NCBI GenBank assembly: GCA_003283905.1
Contig: QBXA01000011.1
Location: 1-47,814 of the forward strand
DNA from: Pelagibacteraceae bacterium AG-319-F18
GTDB taxonomy: Bacteria > Pseudomonadota > Alphaproteobacteria > Pelagibacterales > Pelagibacteraceae
Direction: 5' to 3'
DNA: 47,814 bases
A program made the translations under genes and the position numbers. Below, piece after piece: positions 16,922 to 25,278 of the stretch (positions are counted from its first letter, which is position 1; each line of letters begins with the position of its first letter). Under the pieces are notes generated by a model. It was not told where the DNA came from. It saw only the letters and a list, made by a program, of their open reading frames with translations, and ran no database searches.

Positions 16922-17308
16922 TTTTTTTTTATAAGCTGCGTGAAGCATTTTGCCTGTTGCCCAAAATTTCAAAATAGCTTCGGATGATTTAGCTTTAGGA
17001 GAAATGTTTAAACTCATTCTCATCGCTTCTCTTCCTTTTTTTAAACCTTCTAAAGTTTCAACTTTTGCTTTCTTATCATTAAGCATTTCATTAAATAACG
17101 CTTCAAAGTAAGCCATATCTCTTATCATGTGATGTTGATATTTATTCAATTGTCCTTTTCCTTTAACAAATCTTGCATAAACTTTTTTTCCTGCCTCACC
17201 TTGTTTTTGTTTGCTTTTAATTAAACTCTCATGAAACATTCCTTTAGGATAATCTATCTTTTCATGAATGAATGCGGATGGTCTTTCTTCTTCTGGCCAA
17301 TCACTCAT
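16919..17308 (-). CDS. Unknown secreted CxxC protein, frame-disrupted
   Basis: The intact ORF begins at ATG 17308, but its frame stays open upstream to 17461. There it encodes DCIYCKKYEKM just before that Met, preceded by a hydrophobic signal-peptide-like stretch (FQILIVFTIIIFSTSNLEA). No ATG, GTG or TTG occurs in that upstream frame. Adding one T to the T4 run (plus-strand 17444-17447) would connect it to a GTG at 17457 with an AAGG ribosome site. With the A9 run at 16922-16930 shortened by one, the protein would be about 231 aa: signal peptide, CxxC, a basic helical body (YQHHMIRDMAYFEALFNEML) and a coiled-coil tail. No family recognised. It is coupled to the Met/Gly-rich protein gene, so the two probably work together. 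Confidence 0.6.
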   Translation of the reverse strand: MSDWPEEERPSAFIHEKIDYPKGMFHESLIKSKQKQGEAGKKVYARFVKGKGQLNKYQHHMIRDMAYFEALFNEMLNDKKAKVETLEGLKKGREAMRMSLNISPKAKSSEAILKFWATGKMLHAAYKKK

Positions 17309-17568
17309 CTTCTCGTATTTTTTGCAATAGATGCAATCTTTCTCTTTTTCATCTTTTTTTTTCTTTGCTGCTTCTAAATTGGATGTAGAAAAAATTATAA
17401 TTGTAAAAACAATTAATATTTGAAATAAAAATTTTATTATATTAAAATTATCTTCACCTGGCTAAACCTTGCATGTTTAAATGTTACTATCAATTACCAG
17501 TAATAAAAAGCATTTATTAGATAAGAAAAAATTAAGAATTTAATTTAATATTCTATTTTTACGTGTAA

Positions 17569-18081
17569 TTAAATCTTAAAATCTTTAATATTAGTAGTCT
17601 CGTATTTTTCAAAAGGCATGTGTATCCAAGGAGAACCTTTTAAAGACTCAACAAAATAATCTGGTTTAAATTTTGACTGCTCTTTATGCCAAAGAACAGC
17701 AGTTTTAATTTTTTCATCTAAATAAAAACCATAAAATAACTCTAACCATTTTATGCTCTTAATTAATGTTTTACCTGAATCAGCTAGGTCATCTACGAGC
17801 AAAACATGGGATCCTAAGTTTGGAGTTGTTTTTGCTAAATCACGTGAAAAAGTAAATTGTCCTTGTTGATCTAAAATATTCCCTGTACCTTTTTTATAAG
17901 ATTCAACCGACATAATTGCTAGAGGAACATCAAATAAACGGCTAAAAATATCTCCTACACGAAGTCCTCCTTTTGCAATACATATAACTTGATTAAACTT
18001 GCATCCGTCTTTGTGAATTTTGACGGCTAATTCTTCAATCTTTTTATTATATTCTTCCCAAGTGACATAAATATCTGACAT
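17569..18081 (-). CDS. Phosphoribosyltransferase, xanthine/guanine type
   Basis: Type I PRTase that joins a purine base and PRPP. The PRPP loop reads VLLVDDLADSGKTL in the middle of the protein, and the N-terminal CIAKGGLRVGDIFSR loop is typical of XGPRT-like enzymes. At 170 aa it has normal length. The C-terminal PDYFVESLKGSPWIHMPFE includes the Trp that stacks on the base in this group. It lies on the same strand inside the glycan island but has an ordinary salvage role, so it may be a bystander with its own promoter in 18082-18157. Confidence 0.85.
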   Translation of the reverse strand: MSDIYVTWEEYNKKIEELAVKIHKDGCKFNQVICIAKGGLRVGDIFSRLFDVPLAIMSVESYKKGTGNILDQQGQFTFSRDLAKTTPNLGSHVLLVDDLADSGKTLIKSIKWLELFYGFYLDEKIKTAVLWHKEQSKFKPDYFVESLKGSPWIHMPFEKYETTNIKDFKI

Positions 18082-18121
18082 AATAAAATATTTCTTACTC
18101 TATTTTACAAACAAAATCTAG

Positions 18122-18134
18122 CAACCTGAGGTTG
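18122..18134 (-). terminator. Possible weak hairpin between sORF and PRTase
   Basis: CAACC and GGTTG flank a 3-nt loop. On the minus strand a T-containing stretch (CTAGATTTTGTTTG) follows, giving at best a weak terminator for the operon upstream. On the plus strand it is followed by five Ts, but no plus-strand gene ends here. Confidence 0.3.
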
Positions 18135-18157
18135 GGTTTTTATAGGTAAAATTTTTT

Positions 18158-18265
18158 TTATTTAGATTTTTTTCTTTTCCGTATTCTTTTATCAATTTCT
18201 CTGGCTATAATTAATAATGAAACTACTTGAAATATTTTCCAAATTAAATCCCAATCTAAATTCAT
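18158..18265 (-). CDS. Small membrane peptide, 35 aa
   Basis: Short ORF starting MNLDWDLIWKIFQVVSLLII and ending in a basic tail (DKRIRKRKKSK). One hydrophobic helix with positive residues after it predicts an inner-membrane peptide. Its ATG overlaps the stop of the 25-residue ORF upstream as ATGA, which supports translation. No homologue is recognised. Confidence 0.45.
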   Translation of the reverse strand: MNLDWDLIWKIFQVVSLLIIAREIDKRIRKRKKSK

Positions 18266-18339
18266 AAAATATTCTTTTTCTTTGCATAAGCGGTAGTTGA
18301 AAATATTAATATAAAAGTAATTGTTAAAATTTTTTTCAT
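18262..18339 (-). pseudogene. Orphan signal peptide, remnant of a third serine-hydrolase copy
   Basis: Encodes MKKILTITFILIFSTTAYA plus six residues, then a stop. Its DNA closely matches the first roughly 60 bp of the hydrolase gene just upstream (19482 downward), including the run from the ATG through the AYA cleavage region. It begins immediately after that gene's stop (TAAATG). The simplest reading is a tandem duplication that lost all but the signal sequence. Alternatively it is a free secreted leader peptide that is still translated. Confidence 0.6.
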
Positions 18340-19482
18340 TTAACCTTTAATTACTGAATGAACAATTTTTTTCCAATTATAGTTTCTATATAACGAACTA
18401 ACTACTATTATCCTTTTATTGTCTAAATCAATCAAAATTTGCTGACCAGCAAATCCACTCAGTCCTAAAATTTTTCTTTTCTTATCAATTCCAAAAATAT
18501 CAAAATGGATTTGACCACCATATGATTTTGTATAAAGGCCCACGTCAGTTGCCTGCTTTGTCTTATCTTTCTTTTTAACTCTATTTTCATAAATAGTTTT
18601 TAAATATTTACCAGCACAAGTATCATTATGCCAATCATCCATCATTGTTTTAGCAATTCTTAAGTAATCATATCTATTTGCATAAAAGGAGTATCTTGCA
18701 GAAACAAAGTCTTCATATTTTAAATATTTTTTAGATTTTTGAAATTGAACATTATTTTTAACTCCAACATGTTCATTAAATACTTTGTGTAATAATTTAT
18801 CCCAATTGTCACCAGCTTTGAATTTCACGTAATTCATAATCACGTTGGTGGTCAAGGCACTATAGTTATAAATTAATTTACTTTTTTCTGTACCTTTTAA
18901 ATATTTATTCATCACCTTAACAAGACCAATGACATTTACATTTTCTTCTTTTTTTAAACCTTTGATCCTATTGTCAGAACCAACATTTCTTCTTTCACCA
19001 ACCCATTTTTGATCTCCACCTTTCATATTTAAAAGATCAAGTAATATTGAATCTTCGTAAAGAGTATTTTGAATTAAAGGCCAATCATTCAATTTTACAT
19101 TTATGTTATCAATATAACCCTCACAAATAGCGTGGCCAGTTACATAAGAAACTAAACTTTTACCCATTGAGTGTGATGGCAACATACCATCAATAATTTC
19201 ATCCCCTTGAACTGAAGATGGTATATCAGACTCATCAATCACTATTTGATCATTTTCAAATAATAGGTAACTAATAATTCCAGTATTTTTATTATTCTTA
19301 AATTCTTTTAAAACATTTTTATCTTGTCTTAAATTTGATTTAAATTTGTAATGATTTTCTGATCCTTTAACTACCCAACCTTCATAAACTCTAAGCGGAT
19401 AATCCCAAGTATTTTTATTTTTATTTGCGTAAGCTGAAGTTGAAAATATTAATATAAAAATAACTATTAAGATTTTTTTCAT
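18340..19482 (-). CDS. Secreted beta-lactamase-fold serine hydrolase (copy B)
   Basis: Periplasmic or extracellular SxxK serine hydrolase of the class C beta-lactamase/NylB/EstB superfamily. The signal peptide ends near residue 19 (TSAYA). The catalytic Ser105 and Lys108 lie in PSHSMGKSLVSYVTG, and LIYNYSALTTN supplies the Tyr motif. SYGGQIHFD near the C-terminus is in the place of the KTG/HxG box. 380 aa. It is paralogous to the gene directly upstream, with which it overlaps 4 bp, and shares GHAICEGYIDxI and YLRIAKxMMDD. In this setting esterase or deacylase action on a glycan is more likely than beta-lactam resistance. Confidence 0.8.
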   Translation of the reverse strand: MKKILIVIFILIFSTSAYANKNKNTWDYPLRVYEGWVVKGSENHYKFKSNLRQDKNVLKEFKNNKNTGIISYLLFENDQIVIDESDIPSSVQGDEIIDGMLPSHSMGKSLVSYVTGHAICEGYIDNINVKLNDWPLIQNTLYEDSILLDLLNMKGGDQKWVGERRNVGSDNRIKGLKKEENVNVIGLVKVMNKYLKGTEKSKLIYNYSALTTNVIMNYVKFKAGDNWDKLLHKVFNEHVGVKNNVQFQKSKKYLKYEDFVSARYSFYANRYDYLRIAKTMMDDWHNDTCAGKYLKTIYENRVKKKDKTKQATDVGLYTKSYGGQIHFDIFGIDKKRKILGLSGFAGQQILIDLDNKRIIVVSSLYRNYNWKKIVHSVIKG

Positions 19483-20858
19483 TTACCTTTTTTAAATGGA
19501 TCTAGTAGTAGTTTTTTATGATTATATTTATATTTTTTATTATTATAATGGAGTGAATTAACAACCAGTATTCTTGAATTTTCCACATCAATTATAATCA
19601 TATTCCCACCATAGCCACCCATGCCAAATATAATTTTGTCTTTTAATCCTGGAAAATCCATATGAAATTGACCCCCATATGATTTTGTGCGATTAAATAA
19701 AGGCTCTTCTTTTTCTTTGCTTCCTTTTGGTATTCTTCTTTTATAAATTTCTTTTAAATATTTTCCAACACAAGTATCATTCTGATAATCATCCATTATA
19801 GCTTTTGCTATTCTAAGATAGTCAAATCTTGTTGCCATTATGTTGGGATGTCCATTTCCAAAATGTTCTTTAAAACTAGTATAGCCATAACGAATGCTAT
19901 TTTTGATCTTTATTTTATCATTAAAAACTTTGCTATAAAATTTGTCATAATCGTCACCGATTTTAAATTTCATATAGTTTAAAATTAACTGAGTGACAAA
20001 TCCATTGTAATTGTATCTTTCCTTAGATTTTTTTGTATTTTTGTTTCTAAAGTGTAAGCGCATAGTTTTTTCAATATCCCTATCTTCATATGCGCCTAAT
20101 TTACTTGTACCATCTTCAAATTCATCGATATATTTTTGATCACCAGTATTCATATTTAAAAAATTAATTAATTTTTGATCATGATAAAGTGAATCTTTTA
20201 TTATAGGCCAGTCATTTACTCTTGCATCAATTCCATCAATATAACCCTCACATATTGCGTGACCTACTAAATAAGAAGTTACTGACTTACCCATTGACAT
20301 TGAATAAAATTTTGTTTCATTATTCAAAAACTCTCCCAGTCTTTCTTTAGGAGAAAGTTCGTCAATCAATACTTCACCATCTTGATAATATAAATAACTA
20401 AGGATACCTTTGGTTTTCATTTGTTTTTTTAAAAATTTATCTTCAATTAAATTGAATTTAAAATCGTAGGAATTATTTGTTGGTTCAAATTCATTTAAAT
20501 GTGAACTTCTATCTCTATATGAATATTTCCATAAATAATAAATCAGAGTGTCTCTATTTGGGTTTGCATGATAAGTAATATTAGTACCTGATAATGCTTT
20601 ATTTTTAATTTTAATGTCTAAATTGTTCATTAGTTTCATTTTGCCTTCTGGAAAATGATCACATTTCTCATATAACCAGCTAGCACTATTTTTTTTAAGT
20701 GTTGCACAATAATCAACCGGTTCACCTCCATTTTTTAAATATTGAGAATGGCCATTTTCCAAAAGCCACTTATTAAACTGATATAATTTAAAACTCTCAG
20801 CTAGAAGATTGTTTTGAAATGATAAGATTAATATAATAATTAGAAATAATTTTTTCAC
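19479..20858 (-). CDS. Secreted beta-lactamase-fold serine hydrolase (copy A)
   Basis: Paralogue of the following gene with an extra N-terminal region of about 80 residues (CATLKK and EKCDHFPEGKMK included). The signal peptide ends near residue 20. The nucleophile is Ser188 and the base Lys191 in YSMSMGKSVTSYLVG, and RYNYNGFVTQ supplies the Tyr motif. KSYGGQFHMDFPG is the C-terminal box. 459 aa. Overlaps of 4 bp on both sides lock it between the lyase-like gene and copy B. Like copy B it contains repeated ATRFDYLRIAKAIMDD-type segments shared by no common resistance enzyme. Substrate unknown. Confidence 0.8.
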   Translation of the reverse strand: MKKLFLIIILILSFQNNLLAESFKLYQFNKWLLENGHSQYLKNGGEPVDYCATLKKNSASWLYEKCDHFPEGKMKLMNNLDIKIKNKALSGTNITYHANPNRDTLIYYLWKYSYRDRSSHLNEFEPTNNSYDFKFNLIEDKFLKKQMKTKGILSYLYYQDGEVLIDELSPKERLGEFLNNETKFYSMSMGKSVTSYLVGHAICEGYIDGIDARVNDWPIIKDSLYHDQKLINFLNMNTGDQKYIDEFEDGTSKLGAYEDRDIEKTMRLHFRNKNTKKSKERYNYNGFVTQLILNYMKFKIGDDYDKFYSKVFNDKIKIKNSIRYGYTSFKEHFGNGHPNIMATRFDYLRIAKAIMDDYQNDTCVGKYLKEIYKRRIPKGSKEKEEPLFNRTKSYGGQFHMDFPGLKDKIIFGMGGYGGNMIIIDVENSRILVVNSLHYNNKKYKYNHKKLLLDPFKKGK

Positions 20859-21793
20859 TCAAATACTCCAACTTTTTTCTTTTTTTTACTTTTTCTAACT
20901 TCGTCAAAGTAAACAACTCTTGTTGGAATCTTTACTGGTTTATAAAATGATTTACATTTATTGTATATTTGTATTGACATTTTGTGCTGTATCTCTTTTC
21001 TTTGCAAAATGTAAAGAGCTGTATTTTCATCTGTGGTATAGCCTTTTTCTTCAAAACACTTCTCAATAACATCTATATTTTCATAATTTATATATCTAGT
21101 TATACCTGTGCTATAAATTCCAAATTTTGCATAAACGTATTTCTCTGTTTTAGTTGGACCTTTGTAATCATATTTAAGTTTATCGTTTACCCATAATTTA
21201 AAGAAACCATCATCTTTTTTTGACCACTTGACATTTATTAAAATGTCATGCCATTTACCTTTCATATCATCTTTATGTATTAATCTTTTTTCATGGTAAT
21301 CAACATCTCCTATGGTTCTTATAACTGAATAACCGCTCCTTAGTTCTTTAAACATGAAAACAGGTGGACCATCTTTTTGATGAAATTGTCCATAATTATT
21401 ACTCAAAGGCCAAAGGTTCTGATGATCTTCTGGGAAATATAAAGACCAGGAAAACCAATACTCTCCCTTAGACATAGTGTCTCCTTTTTGATTTGCTGAT
21501 AGTTCATGACGTTCCCGATCACCTTTGCAATCACTCCAACCACCTTGTTCATCTTGTCCACAATCACCTTCTCTAACTTCAAATCTTATAGATTTTTTTC
21601 CAGATCTAACCGGATGTCCGTCTTTCTCATTAACAATTTGCATGCCATAATCTTTATAATATTTTCCAGTTAAGCTTTTAGTTAATATTTTAAAACCTGA
21701 AGCTGCATCTTTAGGTAATTTAACTGTTGTTTCAGCGAAAACATTACTGGACCAAAACAAAGATAAAATAATAATTGCTAGTATTTTTTTCAT
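20855..21793 (-). CDS. Secreted polysaccharide-lyase-like protein, PF14099 type (copy B)
   Basis: Signal peptide to residue 20 (SSNVFA), then a jelly-roll protein with the family hallmark RFEVREGDCGQ, later GGWSDCKGDRERHELS, and GEYWFSWSLYFPEDHQ. GQFHQKDGPPVFMFKE follows. These match the heparin-lyase-I-like polysaccharide lyase family as I remember it. Arg/Glu residues in DRERxE line the cleft in such enzymes. 312 aa. The C-terminus is basic (EVRKSKKKKK). It overlaps the hydrolase gene by 4 bp. The glycan could be foreign, or the cell's own polymer being trimmed during export. Confidence 0.78.
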   Translation of the reverse strand: MKKILAIIILSLFWSSNVFAETTVKLPKDAASGFKILTKSLTGKYYKDYGMQIVNEKDGHPVRSGKKSIRFEVREGDCGQDEQGGWSDCKGDRERHELSANQKGDTMSKGEYWFSWSLYFPEDHQNLWPLSNNYGQFHQKDGPPVFMFKELRSGYSVIRTIGDVDYHEKRLIHKDDMKGKWHDILINVKWSKKDDGFFKLWVNDKLKYDYKGPTKTEKYVYAKFGIYSTGITRYINYENIDVIEKCFEEKGYTTDENTALYILQRKEIQHKMSIQIYNKCKSFYKPVKIPTRVVYFDEVRKSKKKKKVGVFE

Positions 21794-21803
21794 TTTAAAT
21801 CAA

Positions 21804-22670
21804 TCAATCAACAGGCTTAAGTTTTGGATTGATATTTCTGTCTACTTTTTTAATTGATTTTCCTCTTCTAACCTCATCATAAAAAACAACTTGAGTTGGC
21901 ATTTTTCGATTTTTGAGTTCTTTATACCTGCTAATTAAATTACGATAGATCCCATGCTTAAAATATATTCCTTCTGGTTTAAAAAAAATTGGAGATTTTA
22001 ATATTTCCACTTTTTTAATACCATCTACCCATGCATCTATTCTTTTATTTTTAAAATCTAAACAAAAAGAAATATCCGTCCAAACGTCTTTCATTTTTCT
22101 TAGTGGCTTTAATGTGGTATATACTGATTTATCAATAACGTCTGTTGCTGAACCACTAAGTTCGTGCCAATTAAAAAACAAATATCCTTTATGTGCATCA
22201 ATTTGAATCAAAGGTGGAAAAGAAGCTAGGCCGCCTGATGCTGTACCTGTTGGACCACCAATTTGATGAACTTGGCCTAAAGTAGTGCTGGCTGGAGCTA
22301 CATCAAAAAAATCTTTAGATAACATTAAACTATATCCATAGCACTGTTTCCCTTTTGGAGCCTGTCTTGGTTCTGTTGAAAACTCAACTCTTTCTCGATC
22401 AGTTTCACAATCACTCCAAAAATCATCTCTAAAGCAATCACCGTCTCTAAGTTCAAATCGCTGAAAATAGTTTCCAGCACGTGCTTTTGTTTTATCTTTA
22501 ATGTATTGAAAGTTGTAATCATTATGATCCATAAAGTTTTTATGAAACTTAAATCCACTCTTCTTGGTTTTCAAACCAAATTTTCCCTCTTCATCTTTAA
22601 ATGTTCCGGACATAGCTATAGTAGGAATTAACAACAAACATAAAATCACGATTCCTAAAATTTTTTTCAT
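21804..22670 (-). CDS. Secreted polysaccharide-lyase-like protein, PF14099 type (copy A)
   Basis: Paralogue of the next gene: signal peptide near residues 1-21, FELRDGDCFRDDFWSDCE then DRERVEFS, KQCYGYSLMLSKDF, and LGQVHQIGGPTG. Both copies end with the phrase PTxVVxFDEVRxxK. 288 aa. Identity between the copies looks modest, so the duplication is old and the two may act on different linkages. Its start overlaps the DUF1501 stop by one base, and 10 bp separate it from copy B, so it is firmly inside the operon. Confidence 0.78.
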   Translation of the reverse strand: MKKILGIVILCLLLIPTIAMSGTFKDEEGKFGLKTKKSGFKFHKNFMDHNDYNFQYIKDKTKARAGNYFQRFELRDGDCFRDDFWSDCETDRERVEFSTEPRQAPKGKQCYGYSLMLSKDFFDVAPASTTLGQVHQIGGPTGTASGGLASFPPLIQIDAHKGYLFFNWHELSGSATDVIDKSVYTTLKPLRKMKDVWTDISFCLDFKNKRIDAWVDGIKKVEILKSPIFFKPEGIYFKHGIYRNLISRYKELKNRKMPTQVVFYDEVRRGKSIKKVDRNINPKLKPVD

Positions 22671-23836
22671 TAAGCTTTAAATAGTTTGTCAGATAAGTCT
22701 AACAGGTTTTCTCCCCAAAAAACTTCTTTTTCTATACGTTTAAAATCTAAATTAAATACTGTTGACATTGCTGATGCATAGACAGATCTAGCATCAATTG
22801 TAGCGTTAAGATCTCTTCCATCATAAAGCTCTTTTCTTTTTAAACCTGGCCAATCAGTATAAACTTGGCTTTTCTTTAACAGACCACCTGCCATAAATAT
22901 TGCGGTTCCATAGCCATGTTCTGTTCCATTTCCGCCATTTTGCTTAATTGTTCTGCCAAATTCTGTAACTGTTAAAATAATTGTATCGTTATAAGCTTCT
23001 TTAAGATTTGTTTTTAAATTTTTAATAATGTCATCCATTTCAACCAAGCATTTTGTATGAGTGCCATCTACTCCTCCTTGGGCTGCATGAGTATCGAAAC
23101 CATTAACTTCAAATACTGCTACTCTTGGACCATTAGCTTTTCTTAAATATACCGCAGCTTGTTTTGCAAGATTTTTATTTTTTCTCTTACCACGGTTCGA
23201 AGTACCACCCATCATTTGTTCATTTTTTCTTCTTTTAATGTAGTTCATCATCTCTAGAAGTTCGTCTTCTGAACTTTCGGCATAAATTGATCTTAAAAGC
23301 TCTAAAGTTTCTTCTCTTGGAAGTTTGCCATCTGCTGGAAAATAATTATTATTTTTAGGAACCCCTCTTAGTAATAATGGCATTGGTAAAGATAATGCTA
23401 ACCCATCACCTTGGAGTTTTGCAAGTTTCAAGGCTCTTCCAACCCATCCTGTTTTTTCTTGATAAGCAACTCTGCCACCTGACTCCATTAGATTTTGACC
23501 TTCAAAATGTGATCTTTGCGTATAAGGAATACTCGTTGCATGTACAATTGATCCTGTATTTTCACTCCAACAATCGTTAAATCCTTTTAATCTTGGATGT
23601 AGTGCAAAATCAGAATTAAGCTTAATTGTATTTTCAATTAAAATACTTTTTCTTTTCTTTTCAAAATTTTTATCTCCAATTACCGGAACTGCGCAAAGAC
23701 CATCCATACCTCCACGCAACATAATTACTACCAAGTTCTTTTTTTTAGAAGTTGCAGCAAAAGCTGGAAGATTAAATCCTGCTAAAAATAAAGTTGTAGC
23801 TGAGCCTTTTAAAAAATCTCTTCTTGATATCTTCAT
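22670..23836 (-). CDS. DUF1501 protein with Tat signal
   Basis: DUF1501 proteins belong to the alkaline-phosphatase/sulfatase clan, and their substrate is unknown. A twin-arginine signal is clear: SRRDFLKGSATTLFLAGF, cleaved near PAFA, so the protein is exported folded. Core landmarks are NLVVIMLRGGMDGL near residue 35, HPRLKGF, YTQRSHFEGQNLMESGG and the late ILTVTEFGRTIKQNGGNGTEHG with candidate metal residues. 388 aa. It overlaps the DUF1800 gene by 4 bp, the usual pairing of these two families, which suggests they form one system. Confidence 0.88.
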   Translation of the reverse strand: MKISRRDFLKGSATTLFLAGFNLPAFAATSKKKNLVVIMLRGGMDGLCAVPVIGDKNFEKKRKSILIENTIKLNSDFALHPRLKGFNDCWSENTGSIVHATSIPYTQRSHFEGQNLMESGGRVAYQEKTGWVGRALKLAKLQGDGLALSLPMPLLLRGVPKNNNYFPADGKLPREETLELLRSIYAESSEDELLEMMNYIKRRKNEQMMGGTSNRGKRKNKNLAKQAAVYLRKANGPRVAVFEVNGFDTHAAQGGVDGTHTKCLVEMDDIIKNLKTNLKEAYNDTIILTVTEFGRTIKQNGGNGTEHGYGTAIFMAGGLLKKSQVYTDWPGLKRKELYDGRDLNATIDARSVYASAMSTVFNLDFKRIEKEVFWGENLLDLSDKLFKA

Positions 23837-25278
23837 GCTCTTAATGCCTCCGGTAGATTAAATAAAATCATGTGCTTTTCTTCATTACTTTTAGCTTTTG
23901 ACACTATTTTTAGAATTTTATCCGGATTATCAAAATTTGTTCGGATAATTTTTTCATGAATAGTATCATCTATCTGATCATTAAGTTTGTATGTATGGAA
24001 TGCTCTTTTCGCATACATTAACCTTCTAATTACTAATTCTGTAGATAACCAATCACTTGATATATCTGAATAGCCATTAGGTTGTTTTGATCTATAAGGA
24101 TGACATCCTATATCTTCTAACAGCCAATCAGGTTCTCTTAATTCTTGACTAACAAGGTATCCTAATTTAAATCTATCCATCTTTTTTTCTGGTACAGGAT
24201 AAGCATATGAAGCTCCCGACATATTAATTGTTTGTAACCACCAATTTTCAGGATTTTGAAATTTTTTATATTTATCATTATATTCAAATGCAACTTTGAT
24301 TACCGCTTTGTGAACTTCTGGCAAATATCCGTCAGATTGTTCCCATGCTTTTATAACTGGAGCAATCATTTGTTTTGTTGGATTATCAGTAATAAAGTAT
24401 CTACAAAGTTTTGTTGCAATAAATTCCCTACAAGAAGGATGATTTACCAAATCTTTAATAACAATTTTCAAACTTTTTCTTCCATATTTATATGTTTTTC
24501 CTAGAACTGTTTTTTTTCCTGGCTCGTGACGATCAGACATAAATCTTATGTCTGTTCCCTGGTCAGATCTTTTTGTCCATTTGGGTCTCCAGCCAGTCAT
24601 AATTTTTGCAAGTTCTTGAACATCTTCTTGTGAATATCCTCCTGCGGGGGAAATTGTATGAAGTTCCATTAATTCTCTTGCATGGTTTTCATTTAATGTT
24701 GCTGGTCTTTTTTCTTTTCGTCTCCATTCTTGCCTAGCACTCTCAGACTTAGGGCCTATGTTATCTTTATTATCAAGATGCATTATCATTGGCCATGCAA
24801 TAGTTCCTTCTATTGCCATTGTTTCAAAATTTTTATCCATATTGGCTCTTATAAATTCTCTCTGATATGCGCCAGTAGAAAAACCAGCCAAGGATTGAGT
24901 GTCACTTATTGTAAAATGATTTGTCCAAAAATACCAAAGTTTAGCAAGCACAGGGTTATTACCTCTAACTCCTTCAGCATGTCTCATACAAATTTCGTTA
25001 TTAGGCCAAAACTTTCTACCAGAGTCATTGTCAAGTTGCTTTTCAGCAATCCTTAAACCCTCAGGATCATTTTTAAATTTTTTTCTAAAAGTCGTCTGTT
25101 CAGTAACTCTTTGTTTAATCCAATATTTTCTCATTTCTTTTTCTGAGAAAATATATTTTCCCTTCCAATTTAACTCTGGAATAGTTTCTACTTGTTTTTG
25201 AGCCCAGGTTAATGGATCAGATGGTTGTTGCTCTCCGGGTTTTAATCCAAATGCTACTTTTCTAAAAAAGTTTTTCAT
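23833..25278 (-). CDS. DUF1800 protein
   Basis: Alpha-helical protein of unknown biochemical role, almost always encoded with DUF1501. Hallmarks are LWYFWTNHFTISDT near residue 110, then LNENHARELMELHTISPAGGY and DVQELAKIMTGW, all diagnostic. The N-terminus lacks an obvious signal peptide (MKNFFRKVAFGLKPGEQQ), so it may stay inside or ride out with its Tat-exported partner. 481 aa. The ATG lies 17 bp inside the end of the GT2 gene. In this island the pair sits between lipid-linked sugar enzymes and secreted glycan enzymes. Confidence 0.88.
   Translation of the reverse strand: MKNFFRKVAFGLKPGEQQPSDPLTWAQKQVETIPELNWKGKYIFSEKEMRKYWIKQRVTEQTTFRKKFKNDPEGLRIAEKQLDNDSGRKFWPNNEICMRHAEGVRGNNPVLAKLWYFWTNHFTISDTQSLAGFSTGAYQREFIRANMDKNFETMAIEGTIAWPMIMHLDNKDNIGPKSESARQEWRRKEKRPATLNENHARELMELHTISPAGGYSQEDVQELAKIMTGWRPKWTKRSDQGTDIRFMSDRHEPGKKTVLGKTYKYGRKSLKIVIKDLVNHPSCREFIATKLCRYFITDNPTKQMIAPVIKAWEQSDGYLPEVHKAVIKVAFEYNDKYKKFQNPENWWLQTINMSGASYAYPVPEKKMDRFKLGYLVSQELREPDWLLEDIGCHPYRSKQPNGYSDISSDWLSTELVIRRLMYAKRAFHTYKLNDQIDDTIHEKIIRTNFDNPDKILKIVSKAKSNEEKHMILFNLPEALRA

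Noticed and set aside
18340..20858. Beta-lactamase antibiotic-resistance genes.
   Set aside because: The SxxK fold is shared by many esterases and amidases. The linked genes are glycan enzymes, and the C-terminal box differs from true beta-lactamases.
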